DNA of 51,053 bases, taken from contig JAQCAD010000020.1 of assembly GCA_027621915.1 (NCBI GenBank), forward strand, positions 1-51,053. The letters run 5' to 3'. The stretch comes from Pseudomonadota bacterium. Lineage in GTDB: Bacteria; Pseudomonadota; Gammaproteobacteria; Steroidobacterales; Woeseiaceae. The notes below the pieces were generated by a model. That model did not search any database and was not told the origin of the DNA. It saw only the letters and a list, made by a program, of their open reading frames with translations. Position numbers and translations under genes: made by a program. This document shows positions 29,807-38,455 of the stretch, one piece after another. Positions within the stretch are counted from its first letter, which is position 1. Each line of letters begins with the position of its first letter.

Positions 29807-32410
29807 ATGAACGCCAATTTATCAAAGATTAAATCGGTCGCGCTAATCATTGCCGCCGGTGGAATAAATCTTCCGGCCCTTGCACAAGATAACTCGCTGA
29901 TCGAAGAGATCATCGTTACTGCGACCAAGATAGAACGAAACATGCAGGACATTCCGGTAGCGGTTACTGCGATCACTGGTCAAAACATCCAGGATGCCGG
30001 CATCAAGGACATGTTTGACCTGCAGACAAATGCGCCTGGCCTGATAATGGGGCAGAGCCAGACGACGACGACGTCCAATTTCTCAATACGTGGCATTGGC
30101 ACCAGCTCGAACAATTTCGGCCTCGAGTCCTCGGTAGGTCTCTATGTGGACGGCGTCTATCGTTCGCGCCAGAACTCAATGATCAACGAATTGGTCGACG
30201 TCGAAGCGGTTGAAATCCTGCGCGGACCGCAGGGCACGCTTTTTGGCAAGAACACACCACAAGGCGCGGTGAACCTGCGCACGGTAGCGCCAAGCACGGA
30301 AGAAGCAAACGCGTTTGTTGAGCTCTCAGGTGGCGATTACGGCCTGGTAAGGCTCGCCGCCGCATCGAATTTCACACTGTCTGACAGCACAGCCATGCGA
30401 GCGACTGTCTTCTCCAGTCAACGAGACGGTTACGTTTCCGACCTAACCGGCGGAAGTGACGTTCTCAACGACAGGGACCGCTTCGGTGCACGATTGCAGC
30501 TCGCATACAGCAACGACAACAATTTCGATATGCGCATTATTGCCGAATACTCGGAAATCGATGAGGCATGCTGCGCGGCAGTCTCAAGGGTCGACAGCAT
30601 TTTTGCGAACGGTTACACCGATCCGCTCTCTGGCGTTCCGGGTGGACTGGTTCCGGGCACGGACTTCCTGATGTTCGGTCTAGGCGGAACGATCTATTCG
30701 GCGAATCCTTATGACGCCGCGACAATTGGCCTGGTTACTGCAGTCGCTCAAAGCCTCGGATTGCCGGGCAATGGAACCATCATCGGCAGCACACCATTTG
30801 ACGAGTATCTAGTGGCCTACAACAGCCTGCCGCACTCAACCAGCGAGGACAGCGGCCTGTCGGTGGAACTCAACTGGGATCTCGCCAACGACATGACAGT
30901 CACATCGATCACGGGCTATCGCGCATTCGATTCGACAGACACGATCGATGCTGACTTCACCGACGTGCCATTGCTCAACCGCGCCCAACAGGCACAACAA
31001 AGCTCGATAACGCAGGAACTGAGGCTCTCCGGAGCGATTGGCGATCGCGGCTCTTTCGTTACCGGCGTTTATTACTTCGACCAGGATCTGGACAACCAGA
31101 AACAGACCAATGGCGAACCGTTCCTCGGCACCTATGTCAACCTCGCAGAGCCAGATCTGGTTGCGCTGGTCAACGGCGTCAACGCCGTCAGTGCAGGATC
31201 CGGCGGCGCGCTGCCGATGGCAGCAACCGCTTTCCCGGTAAATTCATTTGCCGACGACGACATGCGCCAGCAACACCAAAGTTGGGCGGTGTTCGGACAG
31301 GTCGATCTCCCCATGGGTGAAGACTGGTTGTTGACCGTTGGCGCTCGATATACGGAGGAAGATAAAGACATGGTCGGCACTTTTGTCCAGGCTGCACAGG
31401 GCCCGGCACCCGACCTTGATGCGATAGAAACGCATCTGTTTTACGCGCTGACCGGGAACCCGTTATTCAATCCTGCGGTACTGGCGCCCACCTGGCAACC
31501 CGGCTGGGGCACGTATCTTTTCGCACCGCTCGCGCCGCGATCCGACTTGAACGAGACACTGAAAGATGACCAGGTGTCCGGGACTATAAAGCTGACCTGG
31601 TTCGCTAACGATTCCACAATGTTCTATGCGTCGTACGGTGAAGGTTTCAAATCCGGCGGCACCAACACTGACCGTATTGACGCCTCATTCAATCCAATAT
31701 TCGGACCAGAAACTTCGGAGACGATCGAGCTCGGTATGAAAGCCGATTTCCCGGATCAAAACGTGCGCGTCAATCTTGCCGTTTACGACACGCAGGTTGA
31801 CGGCCTGCAGGCGAACTCCTGGACTGGCACGGGTTTCAACCTGCAAAACGCAGGTTCCGCCGATACGTCCGGCTGGGAACTCGAGACCTGGTGGGTGCCA
31901 ACAGAGACACTCGCATTCCAGGCTTACTGGGTACGCAGCGACGCCAAGTTTGAGAGCTTCGTAAACGGCACGTGCTGGGACGCGTACGTGTTCCATACCG
32001 GCATGCTGGATCCGAACAGCGGCGGTGACGTCGACGCAGAACAGTGCCCGCGTACCGGCGGACGTCTGGCGTACAACCCGGAAGATGTGTTCTATTTTTC
32101 CTTTACAAAGGACTTTCGTGTCACCGATTCCGCGACGGCGTATGTCCGGGGCGAGTACTCCTACTACTCGGAAATCCTGACAGACGGTGATCTCGATCCG
32201 TTTACGTTGCTCGATTCACTGAGCCTGATCAATGCACGACTCGGCGTTCGCTGGGACGACATCGGATCGGAACTGGTTTTCTGGGGCCGAAACTTAAGTG
32301 ACGAGCGCTACCACGCTGGTTCATTCGACGCTCCAATTCAACCGGGCCGGATGAATTCCTATCCCGCTGAACCGAGAACCTGGGGCGTAACGTTCCGCAA
32401 GGATTTTTAG
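29807..32410 (+). CDS. TonB-dependent outer-membrane receptor
   Basis: An 867-residue outer-membrane transporter. It has a signal peptide (about 1-27, ending ALAQ), a TonB-box-like stretch (EEIIVTATK, about 33-41) and a plug domain (about 45-160, with NFSIRGIGT and SVGLYVDGVYRSR). The 22-stranded barrel ends in WGVTFRKDF with the terminal aromatic residue. Long loops contain cysteine pairs (DEACCAAV, and CWDAYV...EQCPR). This subfamily is common in marine heterotrophs and has no assigned substrate here. The neighbouring acyl-CoA genes hint at a hydrophobic substrate, but this is only context. A strong terminator follows. Confidence 0.92.
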   Translation: MNANLSKIKSVALIIAAGGINLPALAQDNSLIEEIIVTATKIERNMQDIPVAVTAITGQNIQDAGIKDMFDLQTNAPGLIMGQSQTTTTSNFSIRGIGTSSNNFGLESSVGLYVDGVYRSRQNSMINELVDVEAVEILRGPQGTLFGKNTPQGAVNLRTVAPSTEEANAFVELSGGDYGLVRLAAASNFTLSDSTAMRATVFSSQRDGYVSDLTGGSDVLNDRDRFGARLQLAYSNDNNFDMRIIAEYSEIDEACCAAVSRVDSIFANGYTDPLSGVPGGLVPGTDFLMFGLGGTIYSANPYDAATIGLVTAVAQSLGLPGNGTIIGSTPFDEYLVAYNSLPHSTSEDSGLSVELNWDLANDMTVTSITGYRAFDSTDTIDADFTDVPLLNRAQQAQQSSITQELRLSGAIGDRGSFVTGVYYFDQDLDNQKQTNGEPFLGTYVNLAEPDLVALVNGVNAVSAGSGGALPMAATAFPVNSFADDDMRQQHQSWAVFGQVDLPMGEDWLLTVGARYTEEDKDMVGTFVQAAQGPAPDLDAIETHLFYALTGNPLFNPAVLAPTWQPGWGTYLFAPLAPRSDLNETLKDDQVSGTIKLTWFANDSTMFYASYGEGFKSGGTNTDRIDASFNPIFGPETSETIELGMKADFPDQNVRVNLAVYDTQVDGLQANSWTGTGFNLQNAGSADTSGWELETWWVPTETLAFQAYWVRSDAKFESFVNGTCWDAYVFHTGMLDPNSGGDVDAEQCPRTGGRLAYNPEDVFYFSFTKDFRVTDSATAYVRGEYSYYSEILTDGDLDPFTLLDSLSLINARLGVRWDDIGSELVFWGRNLSDERYHAGSFDAPIQPGRMNSYPAEPRTWGVTFRKDF

Positions 32411-32428
32411 GGCATTCCTCAAACTGAC

Positions 32429-32458
32429 AAAAAACGGGCCTTGCGCCCGTTTTTTTTC
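32429..32458 (+). terminator. Intrinsic terminator after the TonB receptor
   Basis: The stem CGGGC (32435-32439) pairs with GCCCG (32445-32449). It is extended by an A run on the left and a T run of eight on the right, with loop CTTGC. It lies about 20 bases after the receptor stop codon. Because A and T tracts flank both sides it could act in both directions. Confidence 0.85.
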
Positions 32459-32529
32459 ATTGCTCGCTTCGTCGCGATATGTATTGATTGGTCGACTTCC
32501 AAAACGGCATAAAAACAGGAAAACAGCAT

Positions 32530-34026
32530 ATGGGACGTTTATTCGACAACATACTCGAGACTGTCGGCAGAACGCCTGTCGTTCGACTCAACAAGATCGG
32601 CCCTGCTGGCGTCAACATTTACGTCAAGATCGAATCTTTCAATCCTATGGGTTCGGTTAAGGACCGGCTTGCTCTGGGTGTCATCGAAGACGCCGAAAAG
32701 TCCGGAGCATTGACGCCCGGCCAAACCGTGATCGAGGCCACCAGCGGCAACACCGGTATCGGGCTCGCAATGGTATGTGCTCAAAAAGGCTACCCATTGG
32801 TCGTAACGATGGTTGAGAGCTTCAGCATCGAGCGCCGTAAAATGATGCGATTCCTCGGCGCAAAAGTCGTACTGACGCCCGCCTCCCTGAAAGGCAGCGG
32901 CATGCTCGCGAAAGCAATCGAACTCTCGAAACAACACGGGTGGTTTCTTTGCAGGCAATTCGAGAACGAATCAAACGCAGACGCACATTCGAGGACTACC
33001 GCGCCGGAAATTCTCGATGACTTCGAAGGTGAGCGCCTCGACTACTGGGTGACCGGTTTCGGAACCGGCGGCACACTGAAGGGGGTCTCGCGCATTCTGA
33101 AAAAAGCGCGGCCAGAAACGAAGATCATTGTCTGCGAACCCGACAATGTGCAAATTCTTGGCAGCGGTATTGCGCAGCAAAAGCACCCGGACGGCTCGCC
33201 AGCTGACAGCCATCCCATGTTTCGTCCACACCTGATGCAGGGCTGGAGCCCCGATTTCATTCCCAAACTGGCCGAGGATACGGTCGCCGCGAAACTGATC
33301 GATGAAATTGTGCCGGTCAGCGGTAGCGAAGCCATGCGATTGTCCAAAGCGCTTGCGACAGAGGAAGGGATTTTCGTGGGCATCTCAGCCGGAGCCACGC
33401 TGGCTGGCGCGATCGAAATCGCCAAAAGAGCGCCCAAGGGATCCAACATTCTTTGCATGCTGCCCGACACCGGGGAGCGTTATTTATCTACGCCGCTTTT
33501 CGACGGTGTTCCTGAAGACATGACGGCGGAGGAAATGGAGATCTCAAAGTCGACTCCAGGATATCGCTTCGACGCCCCTCCCCCGGTGACGGCCGCGGCG
33601 GTCAAAGAAGACGAAAACTCCGCGCCGGCACCGGCTGAAGCGGTTCGGTTTCTCGAGGAAACCACGCATGACCAGGATTACCCGGTCATTCTGTTCGCAC
33701 TGGAGTGGTGCGAGTTTTGCTGGTCTGTCAGAAAGATGCTGGCGAAATACGAAATCCCGTACCGTGCCATCGATCTCGACGCGGTTGAATATCAGAAAGA
33801 CAACAAGGGCGGGAACATCCGGGCCGCGATTTATGAGCAAACGGGCCTGAAAACGATCCCACAGATCTATATCGGCGGACAACACATCGGTGGTGCGACA
33901 GAATTTTTCGATGCGTGTAAAGACGGCTCAATGCAAAAGGCACTGAACGCACACGACGTCAGTTACAACCACCAGGTCGACACGGATCCTTATACGTTTT
34001 TGCCAGGGTGGTTACACACGCGCTAG
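32530..34026 (+). CDS. Cysteine synthase fused to a C-terminal glutaredoxin domain
   Basis: A 498-residue two-domain protein; the ATG at 32530 follows AGGAAAA. Residues 1 to about 310 are a PLP-dependent O-acetylserine sulfhydrylase of the CysK type. Lys44 (FNPMGSVKDR) is the PLP lysine, with TSGNTG (71-76) and GFGTGGTLKGV as cofactor motifs. After a Pro/Ala-rich linker (about 335-370) comes a glutaredoxin (about 383-475). This has active site Cys394-Glu-Phe-Cys397 and the later TIPQIYIGGQHIGGATEFFD. The fusion would join cysteine formation to dithiol redox chemistry. The redox partner is unknown. Confidence 0.93.
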   Translation: MGRLFDNILETVGRTPVVRLNKIGPAGVNIYVKIESFNPMGSVKDRLALGVIEDAEKSGALTPGQTVIEATSGNTGIGLAMVCAQKGYPLVVTMVESFSIERRKMMRFLGAKVVLTPASLKGSGMLAKAIELSKQHGWFLCRQFENESNADAHSRTTAPEILDDFEGERLDYWVTGFGTGGTLKGVSRILKKARPETKIIVCEPDNVQILGSGIAQQKHPDGSPADSHPMFRPHLMQGWSPDFIPKLAEDTVAAKLIDEIVPVSGSEAMRLSKALATEEGIFVGISAGATLAGAIEIAKRAPKGSNILCMLPDTGERYLSTPLFDGVPEDMTAEEMEISKSTPGYRFDAPPPVTAAAVKEDENSAPAPAEAVRFLEETTHDQDYPVILFALEWCEFCWSVRKMLAKYEIPYRAIDLDAVEYQKDNKGGNIRAAIYEQTGLKTIPQIYIGGQHIGGATEFFDACKDGSMQKALNAHDVSYNHQVDTDPYTFLPGWLHTR

Positions 34027-34065
34027 ATCCCTGCATCAGGAACGCTCAGGGTTCTCCGGCAGCTG

Positions 34066-34560
34066 CTACCCTGTGCTGACGGCCCTCTCTTCTGCAACAT
34101 CGTCCGCAAAGAAGTACATGCCCAGCGTTTCAGCGATGCACGCAGGCTTCCGTTCGCCTTCGACTTCTATTCTGACTTCGGATGACAAGTGCAACGCGCC
34201 GGCTCGTTTCCTGGCCTGAATGACTGTGGCCCGGCAACGAACTCGACTGCCAACCGGCACCATCGTGTAAAAACGGACTTTGTTGCAGCCGAAGTTGATA
34301 GCGCGCGCCAGATTTTCCATATGCACGAAACCGTCTGTCAGGGCGGGTATCAACGACAGCGTCAGGTAACCGTGAGCGATCGTTTTGCCGTCTGGTAAGT
34401 CCCTGGCCGCACGGACCGGATCAACGTGAATCCACTGAAAATCCCCGGTCGCTTCGGCAAATTGGTCAATGCGCTGCTGATCGACGAGGACCCAGTCCGA
34501 AACGCCGACTTCATGACCTTCCAGGGCCTTCGCATCCTCGACTGACTTGATCGTGTACAA
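34066..34560 (-). CDS. MaoC-like enoyl-CoA hydratase
   Basis: A 164-residue single-hotdog protein of the MaoC/(R)-specific enoyl-CoA hydratase family. The catalytic pair is visible as Asp40 and His45 in TGDFQWIHVDP, followed by IAHGYLTLSLIPAL. The start is a TTG at 34560, fixed by AAGGA six bases upstream; no nearby ATG is better placed. It would hydrate trans-2-enoyl-CoA. It stands between the cysteine synthase fusion (convergent) and the mocA-like gene (divergent). Confidence 0.9.
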   Translation of the reverse strand: MYTIKSVEDAKALEGHEVGVSDWVLVDQQRIDQFAEATGDFQWIHVDPVRAARDLPDGKTIAHGYLTLSLIPALTDGFVHMENLARAINFGCNKVRFYTMVPVGSRVRCRATVIQARKRAGALHLSSEVRIEVEGERKPACIAETLGMYFFADDVAEERAVSTG

Positions 34561-34803
34561 ACCCGTTCCTTTTTGGTGTATTTATGTTGCAGTGCAAGAA
34601 AATCACAGAACACACCGGCAGGGCAAGTTTTCTTAAGTGATTTGCTGCGGGTCTTGTGTCTCTAGTTGGTGAAACACTGTCGTCACGCGGTCGCAGGCAA
34701 TAGCTTATTGCTGCGTTTTCCAGCAGGCTTTGCAGCACGCGCAAGGCCCTTGCGTAATCCACAAACCGCGAATCTTTTACCAAATGCTTATAAAGTCCTG
34801 CTG

Positions 34804-35409
34804 ATGCCTGAAAACGCGCTCTATGCAATCGTTCTCGCTGCTGGCCGGGCCAGCCGGTTTGGGTCAACAAAACAACTCGCGATATGCAGCGGCCAGCCTC
34901 TTGTCGCCAGTGCAGTTCGACAGGCGGAGCAGGTTTGTGGCTCGCGATCAGTTTTGGTGACTGGCAACGACTGGCGAAATGTTGCGGCTGCATGTGAACC
35001 ATTAAAGGGATTTTTTTTGATGAATCCCGGTTTCGAAGGCGGCATGGCGACGTCCCTCTCCGCAGGAATCAGAAGCGTTCAGGATATCGCCAACGGCGTG
35101 CTGATAATGCTCGCTGACCAGCCATTGATAACAGTCGCCCACCTCTGGTCTTTAGTCGGCACATGGAGCGGCAATCACCATGCTATTTGTGCAAGTGCTT
35201 TCGCGGAAACCGCAGGCCCACCAGTGATATTTCCGCGACGGTATTTCCCCGAGCTCGCGAAACTGGAAGGCGATCGCGGTGCCAAAGCAGTGCTGGATTT
35301 GTACCGGGACGAGGTTATTACGATTCAGTTTGACGACGCCGCAGTCGATATCGACCGGCCTGACGACCTCGTCGGAATCCAGACGACAGGGTCAATAAAA
35401 GGGCTCTGA
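34804..35409 (+). CDS. Molybdopterin cytidylyltransferase (MocA-like)
   Basis: A roughly 201-residue nucleotidyltransferase. The N-terminal motif is LAAGRASRFGSTKQL, with LAAG as in CTP-using MocA proteins rather than LAGG as in MobA. The later motif is LIMLADQPLI. MocA makes molybdopterin cytosine dinucleotide for xanthine oxidase-type enzymes; a related member without Mo specificity cannot be excluded. The frame stays open upstream to 34666, but the family homology begins at 34804; the ribosome site there is weak. It converges on the moaA-moaE operon, whose presence supports the assignment. Confidence 0.82.
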   Translation: MPENALYAIVLAAGRASRFGSTKQLAICSGQPLVASAVRQAEQVCGSRSVLVTGNDWRNVAAACEPLKGFFLMNPGFEGGMATSLSAGIRSVQDIANGVLIMLADQPLITVAHLWSLVGTWSGNHHAICASAFAETAGPPVIFPRRYFPELAKLEGDRGAKAVLDLYRDEVITIQFDDAAVDIDRPDDLVGIQTTGSIKGL

Positions 35410-35418
35410 CCCCTTTTT
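35389..35418 (+). terminator. Intrinsic terminator at the end of mocA
   Basis: GGGTCA (35389-35394) pairs with TGACCC (35407-35412), followed by C and five T's. The 3' arm includes the mocA stop codon, so the hairpin overlaps the coding end. An alternative stem, AAAAGGG with CCCTTTT, is also possible. It ends right at the last codon of the convergent moaE. Confidence 0.7.
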
Positions 35419-35874
35419 CTAACCGCTTGCGACCGTCGACGAATGTTGGTGCCCGTGCGTTGCGCAACGCTCGCAATTGACCCAACCGGAGTGGCCTTTG
35501 GCATAGTGCTCTTTCTTCCAGATCGGCAAGCGCACTTTCACCTGGTCAATAATATAGCGGCAGGCGGCAAACGCTTCGTCGCGATGAGCGGACGTCACTC
35601 CGACCCATACCGCACACTCACCGATTTCCAGTAGTCCGGAGCGGTGGACACAATCGGCATGCAGTACAGGAAACTTCTTTTTCGCCTCTTCAATGATCTT
35701 TTCGCCATCTTTGATCGCGATCGGTTCATACACCTCGTATTCCAGGCGTACTACTTCCTGTCCCTCATTCTGATTGCGTATCCATCCTTCGAATGAAACA
35801 AAAGCGCCTGCGCCGCGATCGACCAGCTCATCGCGCAGTTTGTCCGGCTCGATTCTATCTTTGGATATGCGCAC
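35419..35874 (-). CDS. moaE: Molybdopterin synthase catalytic subunit MoaE
   Basis: Large subunit of the synthase that inserts two sulfurs into cPMP to make molybdopterin; sulfur comes from thiocarboxylated MoaD. The GTG at 35874 is chosen because GGGAGGG lies seven bases upstream, inside the end of moaD. An in-frame TTG exists at 35892. Typical residues are GAFVSFEGWIRNQNEG, VHRSGLLEIGECAVWVGVTSAHRDEAF and the active-site lysine region PIWKKEHY. The short histidine-containing tail (HGHQHS) is unusual but minor. Confidence 0.95.
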   Translation of the reverse strand: MRISKDRIEPDKLRDELVDRGAGAFVSFEGWIRNQNEGQEVVRLEYEVYEPIAIKDGEKIIEEAKKKFPVLHADCVHRSGLLEIGECAVWVGVTSAHRDEAFAACRYIIDQVKVRLPIWKKEHYAKGHSGWVNCERCATHGHQHSSTVASG

Positions 35875-35878
35875 GCCG

Positions 35879-36124
35879 TTACCCTCCCGCAACCGGCGGG
35901 AACAACAGCACGGTGTCGCCGTCGTTTACGTTCGAGCTCCAGTCCGCCATCTCATCATTGATCGCCACTTTGCAATGACCGAGCGGCTCAGTTGAGCCGT
36001 GTCGATGCTTTAACAGTGCAAAGACATCTCCGGCAGTGGCGACCTCGATATTGACCTCTTCCTCATCCGTTCCCGCTTTCTCACGGAATCCAGCAAAGTA
36101 TCGCACTGTAATTCTCTTCGTCAT
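35879..36124 (-). CDS. moaD: Molybdopterin synthase sulfur-carrier subunit MoaD
   Basis: An 81-residue ubiquitin-fold protein ending in Gly-Gly (PPVAGG), whose C-terminus is adenylated and thiocarboxylated. It overlaps mobA by four bases (ATGA) and precedes moaE by five. Its short length and GG end are decisive. The activating enzyme MoeB is not in the window. Confidence 0.94.
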   Translation of the reverse strand: MTKRITVRYFAGFREKAGTDEEEVNIEVATAGDVFALLKHRHGSTEPLGHCKVAINDEMADWSSNVNDGDTVLLFPPVAGG

Positions 36125-36714
36125 GACGCGAGCTCGATGCCGGTACCAACCAGATCGTCAGGTGAATTGATATTGTGCAAAGCGCCCGGATTCGGCTGCT
36201 CCAGCAGACACGTCTTTGAATTGATCAGGATTTTTCGCGGGCAGTGAATTCTATCGCGCACAAAACGATCGATTGTCGCGCGGGATTCCGGACGGTAGAT
36301 CGCGCACAAAGGTTCCGGCATGCCATCCAGAGTGCTGCGATAGGCAGTCGCGAGGTGATCCGGCGATGCGTTTCCCAGAAGGAAGGCGATCGTATCGTCG
36401 TCGACATTGGGCAAGTCGCAAGCAAGGACCAGCCAGCTGACCTCCGGGTCGCTGTCCATCGCGGACAGAATCCCGGCAAGCGGACCAAGATCTGAGTAAC
36501 GGTCAAGGATTTGTTCATATTTGACGCGAACGGGATCATCGGCCTGGTCCCGCCTCGCAGAAACAAAAACGCGATCAAGATGAGCGCCGAGCAAACTCAT
36601 CGATCGATCGAGCTGCGTTTCACCACCCTGTTTAAGCGAAGCCTTATCGCTTCCCATCCTGCGACTCTTGCCGCCAGCCAGGACGAGCCCCCAAACTTCC
36701 TCAGGCACTGCCAC
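36121..36714 (-). CDS. mobA: Molybdenum cofactor guanylyltransferase MobA
   Basis: Couples GMP to molybdenum-bound molybdopterin to form the guanine dinucleotide cofactor used by DMSO reductase-type enzymes. 197 residues; the start is a GTG at 36714 with AAGGA eight bases upstream. The N-terminal motif LAGGKSRRMGSDKA is the MobA GTP signature. DLGPLAGILSAM and LVLACDLPNV also match. It overlaps the end of moaC by 14 bases and the start of moaD by four. Confidence 0.94.
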   Translation of the reverse strand: MAVPEEVWGLVLAGGKSRRMGSDKASLKQGGETQLDRSMSLLGAHLDRVFVSARRDQADDPVRVKYEQILDRYSDLGPLAGILSAMDSDPEVSWLVLACDLPNVDDDTIAFLLGNASPDHLATAYRSTLDGMPEPLCAIYRPESRATIDRFVRDRIHCPRKILINSKTCLLEQPNPGALHNINSPDDLVGTGIELAS

Positions 36715-37183
36715 TAACGTAGTCCTTTTTACCGCCGCTCTTGGAAATCAGGCGAGTTTCTTTGATGACAATTTCATGAGACAGCGCCTTGCACATATCG
36801 TAGACAGTCAACGCCGCGATACTGGCACCCATTAGCGCTTCCATCTCAACACCGGTTCGATGATGAACTTTGCAATGACAGTCAATAACGACGCGTTGTT
36901 GTTCGTCAAGTTCGATCTCGACCTTGCAGTTGCTGAGTCCCAGCGGATGACAAAATGGAATTAACTCGTGTGTACGTTTCGCTGCCATGACACCTGCCAC
37001 TATCGCCGTCGCGAAAACCGGCCCCTTCGCTGTTTCGATATCACCACCTGAAAACCGCCCTGCAACATCAGTTGGAAATTCGACGATCGCTCGTGCATGC
37101 GCCTCGCGATCGCTCGATGTCTTACCACTGACGTCGACCATGGTCGGCCGGTTTTTCGTATCGATGTGACTGAGTTTCTCCAT
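36701..37183 (-). CDS. moaC: Cyclic pyranopterin monophosphate synthase MoaC
   Basis: Converts the MoaA product into cyclic pyranopterin monophosphate. About 160 residues from the ATG at 37183, eight bases after moaA stops. Family motifs are MVDVSGK, ARAIVEFP, KGPVFATAIVAGVMAAKRTHELIPFCHPL and HRTGVEMEALMGASIAALTVYDMCKA. It lies within the leftward moaA-moaC-mobA-moaD-moaE operon. Confidence 0.96.
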   Translation of the reverse strand: MEKLSHIDTKNRPTMVDVSGKTSSDREAHARAIVEFPTDVAGRFSGGDIETAKGPVFATAIVAGVMAAKRTHELIPFCHPLGLSNCKVEIELDEQQRVVIDCHCKVHHRTGVEMEALMGASIAALTVYDMCKALSHEIVIKETRLISKSGGKKDYVSGSA

Positions 37184-37190
37184 AATTTTT

Positions 37191-38246
37191 CTAACCGCCC
37201 ATGCGGTACATTTCAACCTTATTAATAAGAGGTTTTTCGTCTGGCACAGGCCTTCGAGTTTCGCTATATCGATCGTCCCTCAATTTCCAGACCGACGATA
37301 GAATAGTTGCAAGCTCCTGATCGTCAGCGCCGTTTCTGAGCGGCTCCCTGAGATTCGTGCCGGTCGACGCAAACAGGCAGGTGTACAGAGTGCCATCCGC
37401 AGATATCCGCGCACGGCTGCATGAACCACAAAAAGGTTCTGTTACGGATGAGATAAAGCCCAGCTCGCCCTGTCCGTCCAGGTATTGGTACCGACTGGCA
37501 ACCTCACCCGGATAGTTCCGACCGACCGGCCTCACCGGCCAGCGTGCGTGAATCTGCTTTAACACTTCTTTCGACGGTACGACCTGTTCCATTGACCAAC
37601 CGTTGCGATTTCCGACGTCCATAAACTCAATTAATCGAACGATATGACCCGTCCCGCGAAAATGTTCGAGAACGTCCAGTACGGTGTGGTCGTTAATTCC
37701 CCGTTGCACAACAACGTTTATCTTGATCGGTGACAGGCCTGCTTGCTCGGCTGCCGCGATTCCTTCGAGAACCTTTGAAATATCCCCGCGATTGCCACTC
37801 ATGGTACGGAATATGTCTTCGTCCAGACTATCGAGACTGATCGTAACCCGCTGCAATCCCGCGTCAGCCAGCGCCTGTGCGACCGGAGCAAGCAGCACTC
37901 CATTGGTTGTCAGCGCAAGATCTTCAACCCCTGCGAGCGTCGCGAGGCGCCCCACCAGGTCGGCGACTTTCTTATCAAGCAATGGTTCGCCACCGGTAAT
38001 TCTCAGTTTCGTTACGCCCAGGCCGACAGCGATGCCGGCTAAACGAAATATCTCGTCGTGACTAAGTCGGGCAGATTTCGAGAGAAACTGATAATCCTCG
38101 GTGTACTCGGCCTCCGGCATACAGTATGGACAGCGAAAGTTACATCGATCCAGAAGGGAAATACGAAGGTCCTGCAGCGGTCTGCCGAGCGTGTCCGCGA
38201 CCACCAGGTTGCCAGGACTGTCCTTCAAATCTCGTAAGTTACTCAT
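37191..38246 (-). CDS. moaA: GTP 3',8-cyclase MoaA (radical SAM)
   Basis: Radical SAM enzyme that begins molybdenum cofactor synthesis from GTP. From the ATG at 38246 it has 351 residues. The SAM cluster is Cys35, Cys39 and Cys42 (CNFRCPYC) and the second cluster is FCGSCSRARISADGTLYTC. The C-terminus ends in Gly-Gly (YRMGG), as needed for activity in this family. The upstream frame to 38285 lacks homology. No molybdenum cofactor riboswitch could be recognised in the 209 bases upstream. Confidence 0.96.
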   Translation of the reverse strand: MSNLRDLKDSPGNLVVADTLGRPLQDLRISLLDRCNFRCPYCMPEAEYTEDYQFLSKSARLSHDEIFRLAGIAVGLGVTKLRITGGEPLLDKKVADLVGRLATLAGVEDLALTTNGVLLAPVAQALADAGLQRVTISLDSLDEDIFRTMSGNRGDISKVLEGIAAAEQAGLSPIKINVVVQRGINDHTVLDVLEHFRGTGHIVRLIEFMDVGNRNGWSMEQVVPSKEVLKQIHARWPVRPVGRNYPGEVASRYQYLDGQGELGFISSVTEPFCGSCSRARISADGTLYTCLFASTGTNLREPLRNGADDQELATILSSVWKLRDDRYSETRRPVPDEKPLINKVEMYRMGG

Positions 38247-38422
38247 CCACGAATTCTGCCCGAATCCGGGCCGATCCGTAACCACCAGAGATCATTAATG
38301 TCATGGATATCATTGAATATGCACGGCGTACTTATGTTTAGCGGCATGGCGTTGGGAATGTTAATCTGCCGCAGAACCGATCATTCCGAGTGGTTTATTG
38401 TTGCTGCCGATGGCTCGAACCG

Positions 38423-38438
38423 GCGCGCTACGGCGCGC
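38423..38438 (+). other. Leader hairpin with UNCG-type tetraloop
   Basis: GCGCGC, TACG, GCGCGC form a perfect 6-bp stem with a C(UACG)G loop in + strand RNA. UNCG loops are especially stable. It sits 17 bases before the ATG of the acyl-CoA dehydrogenase at 38456 and just upstream of its CGGAAA ribosome site. It could affect mRNA stability or translation. Shape evidence only. Confidence 0.5.
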
Positions 38439-38455
38439 TCTGAACGGAAAATGAC

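Noticed and set aside
38247-38455. Molybdenum cofactor riboswitch before moaA
   Set aside because: I could not find the conserved helices or loop sequences of that class; a covariance search would decide it.
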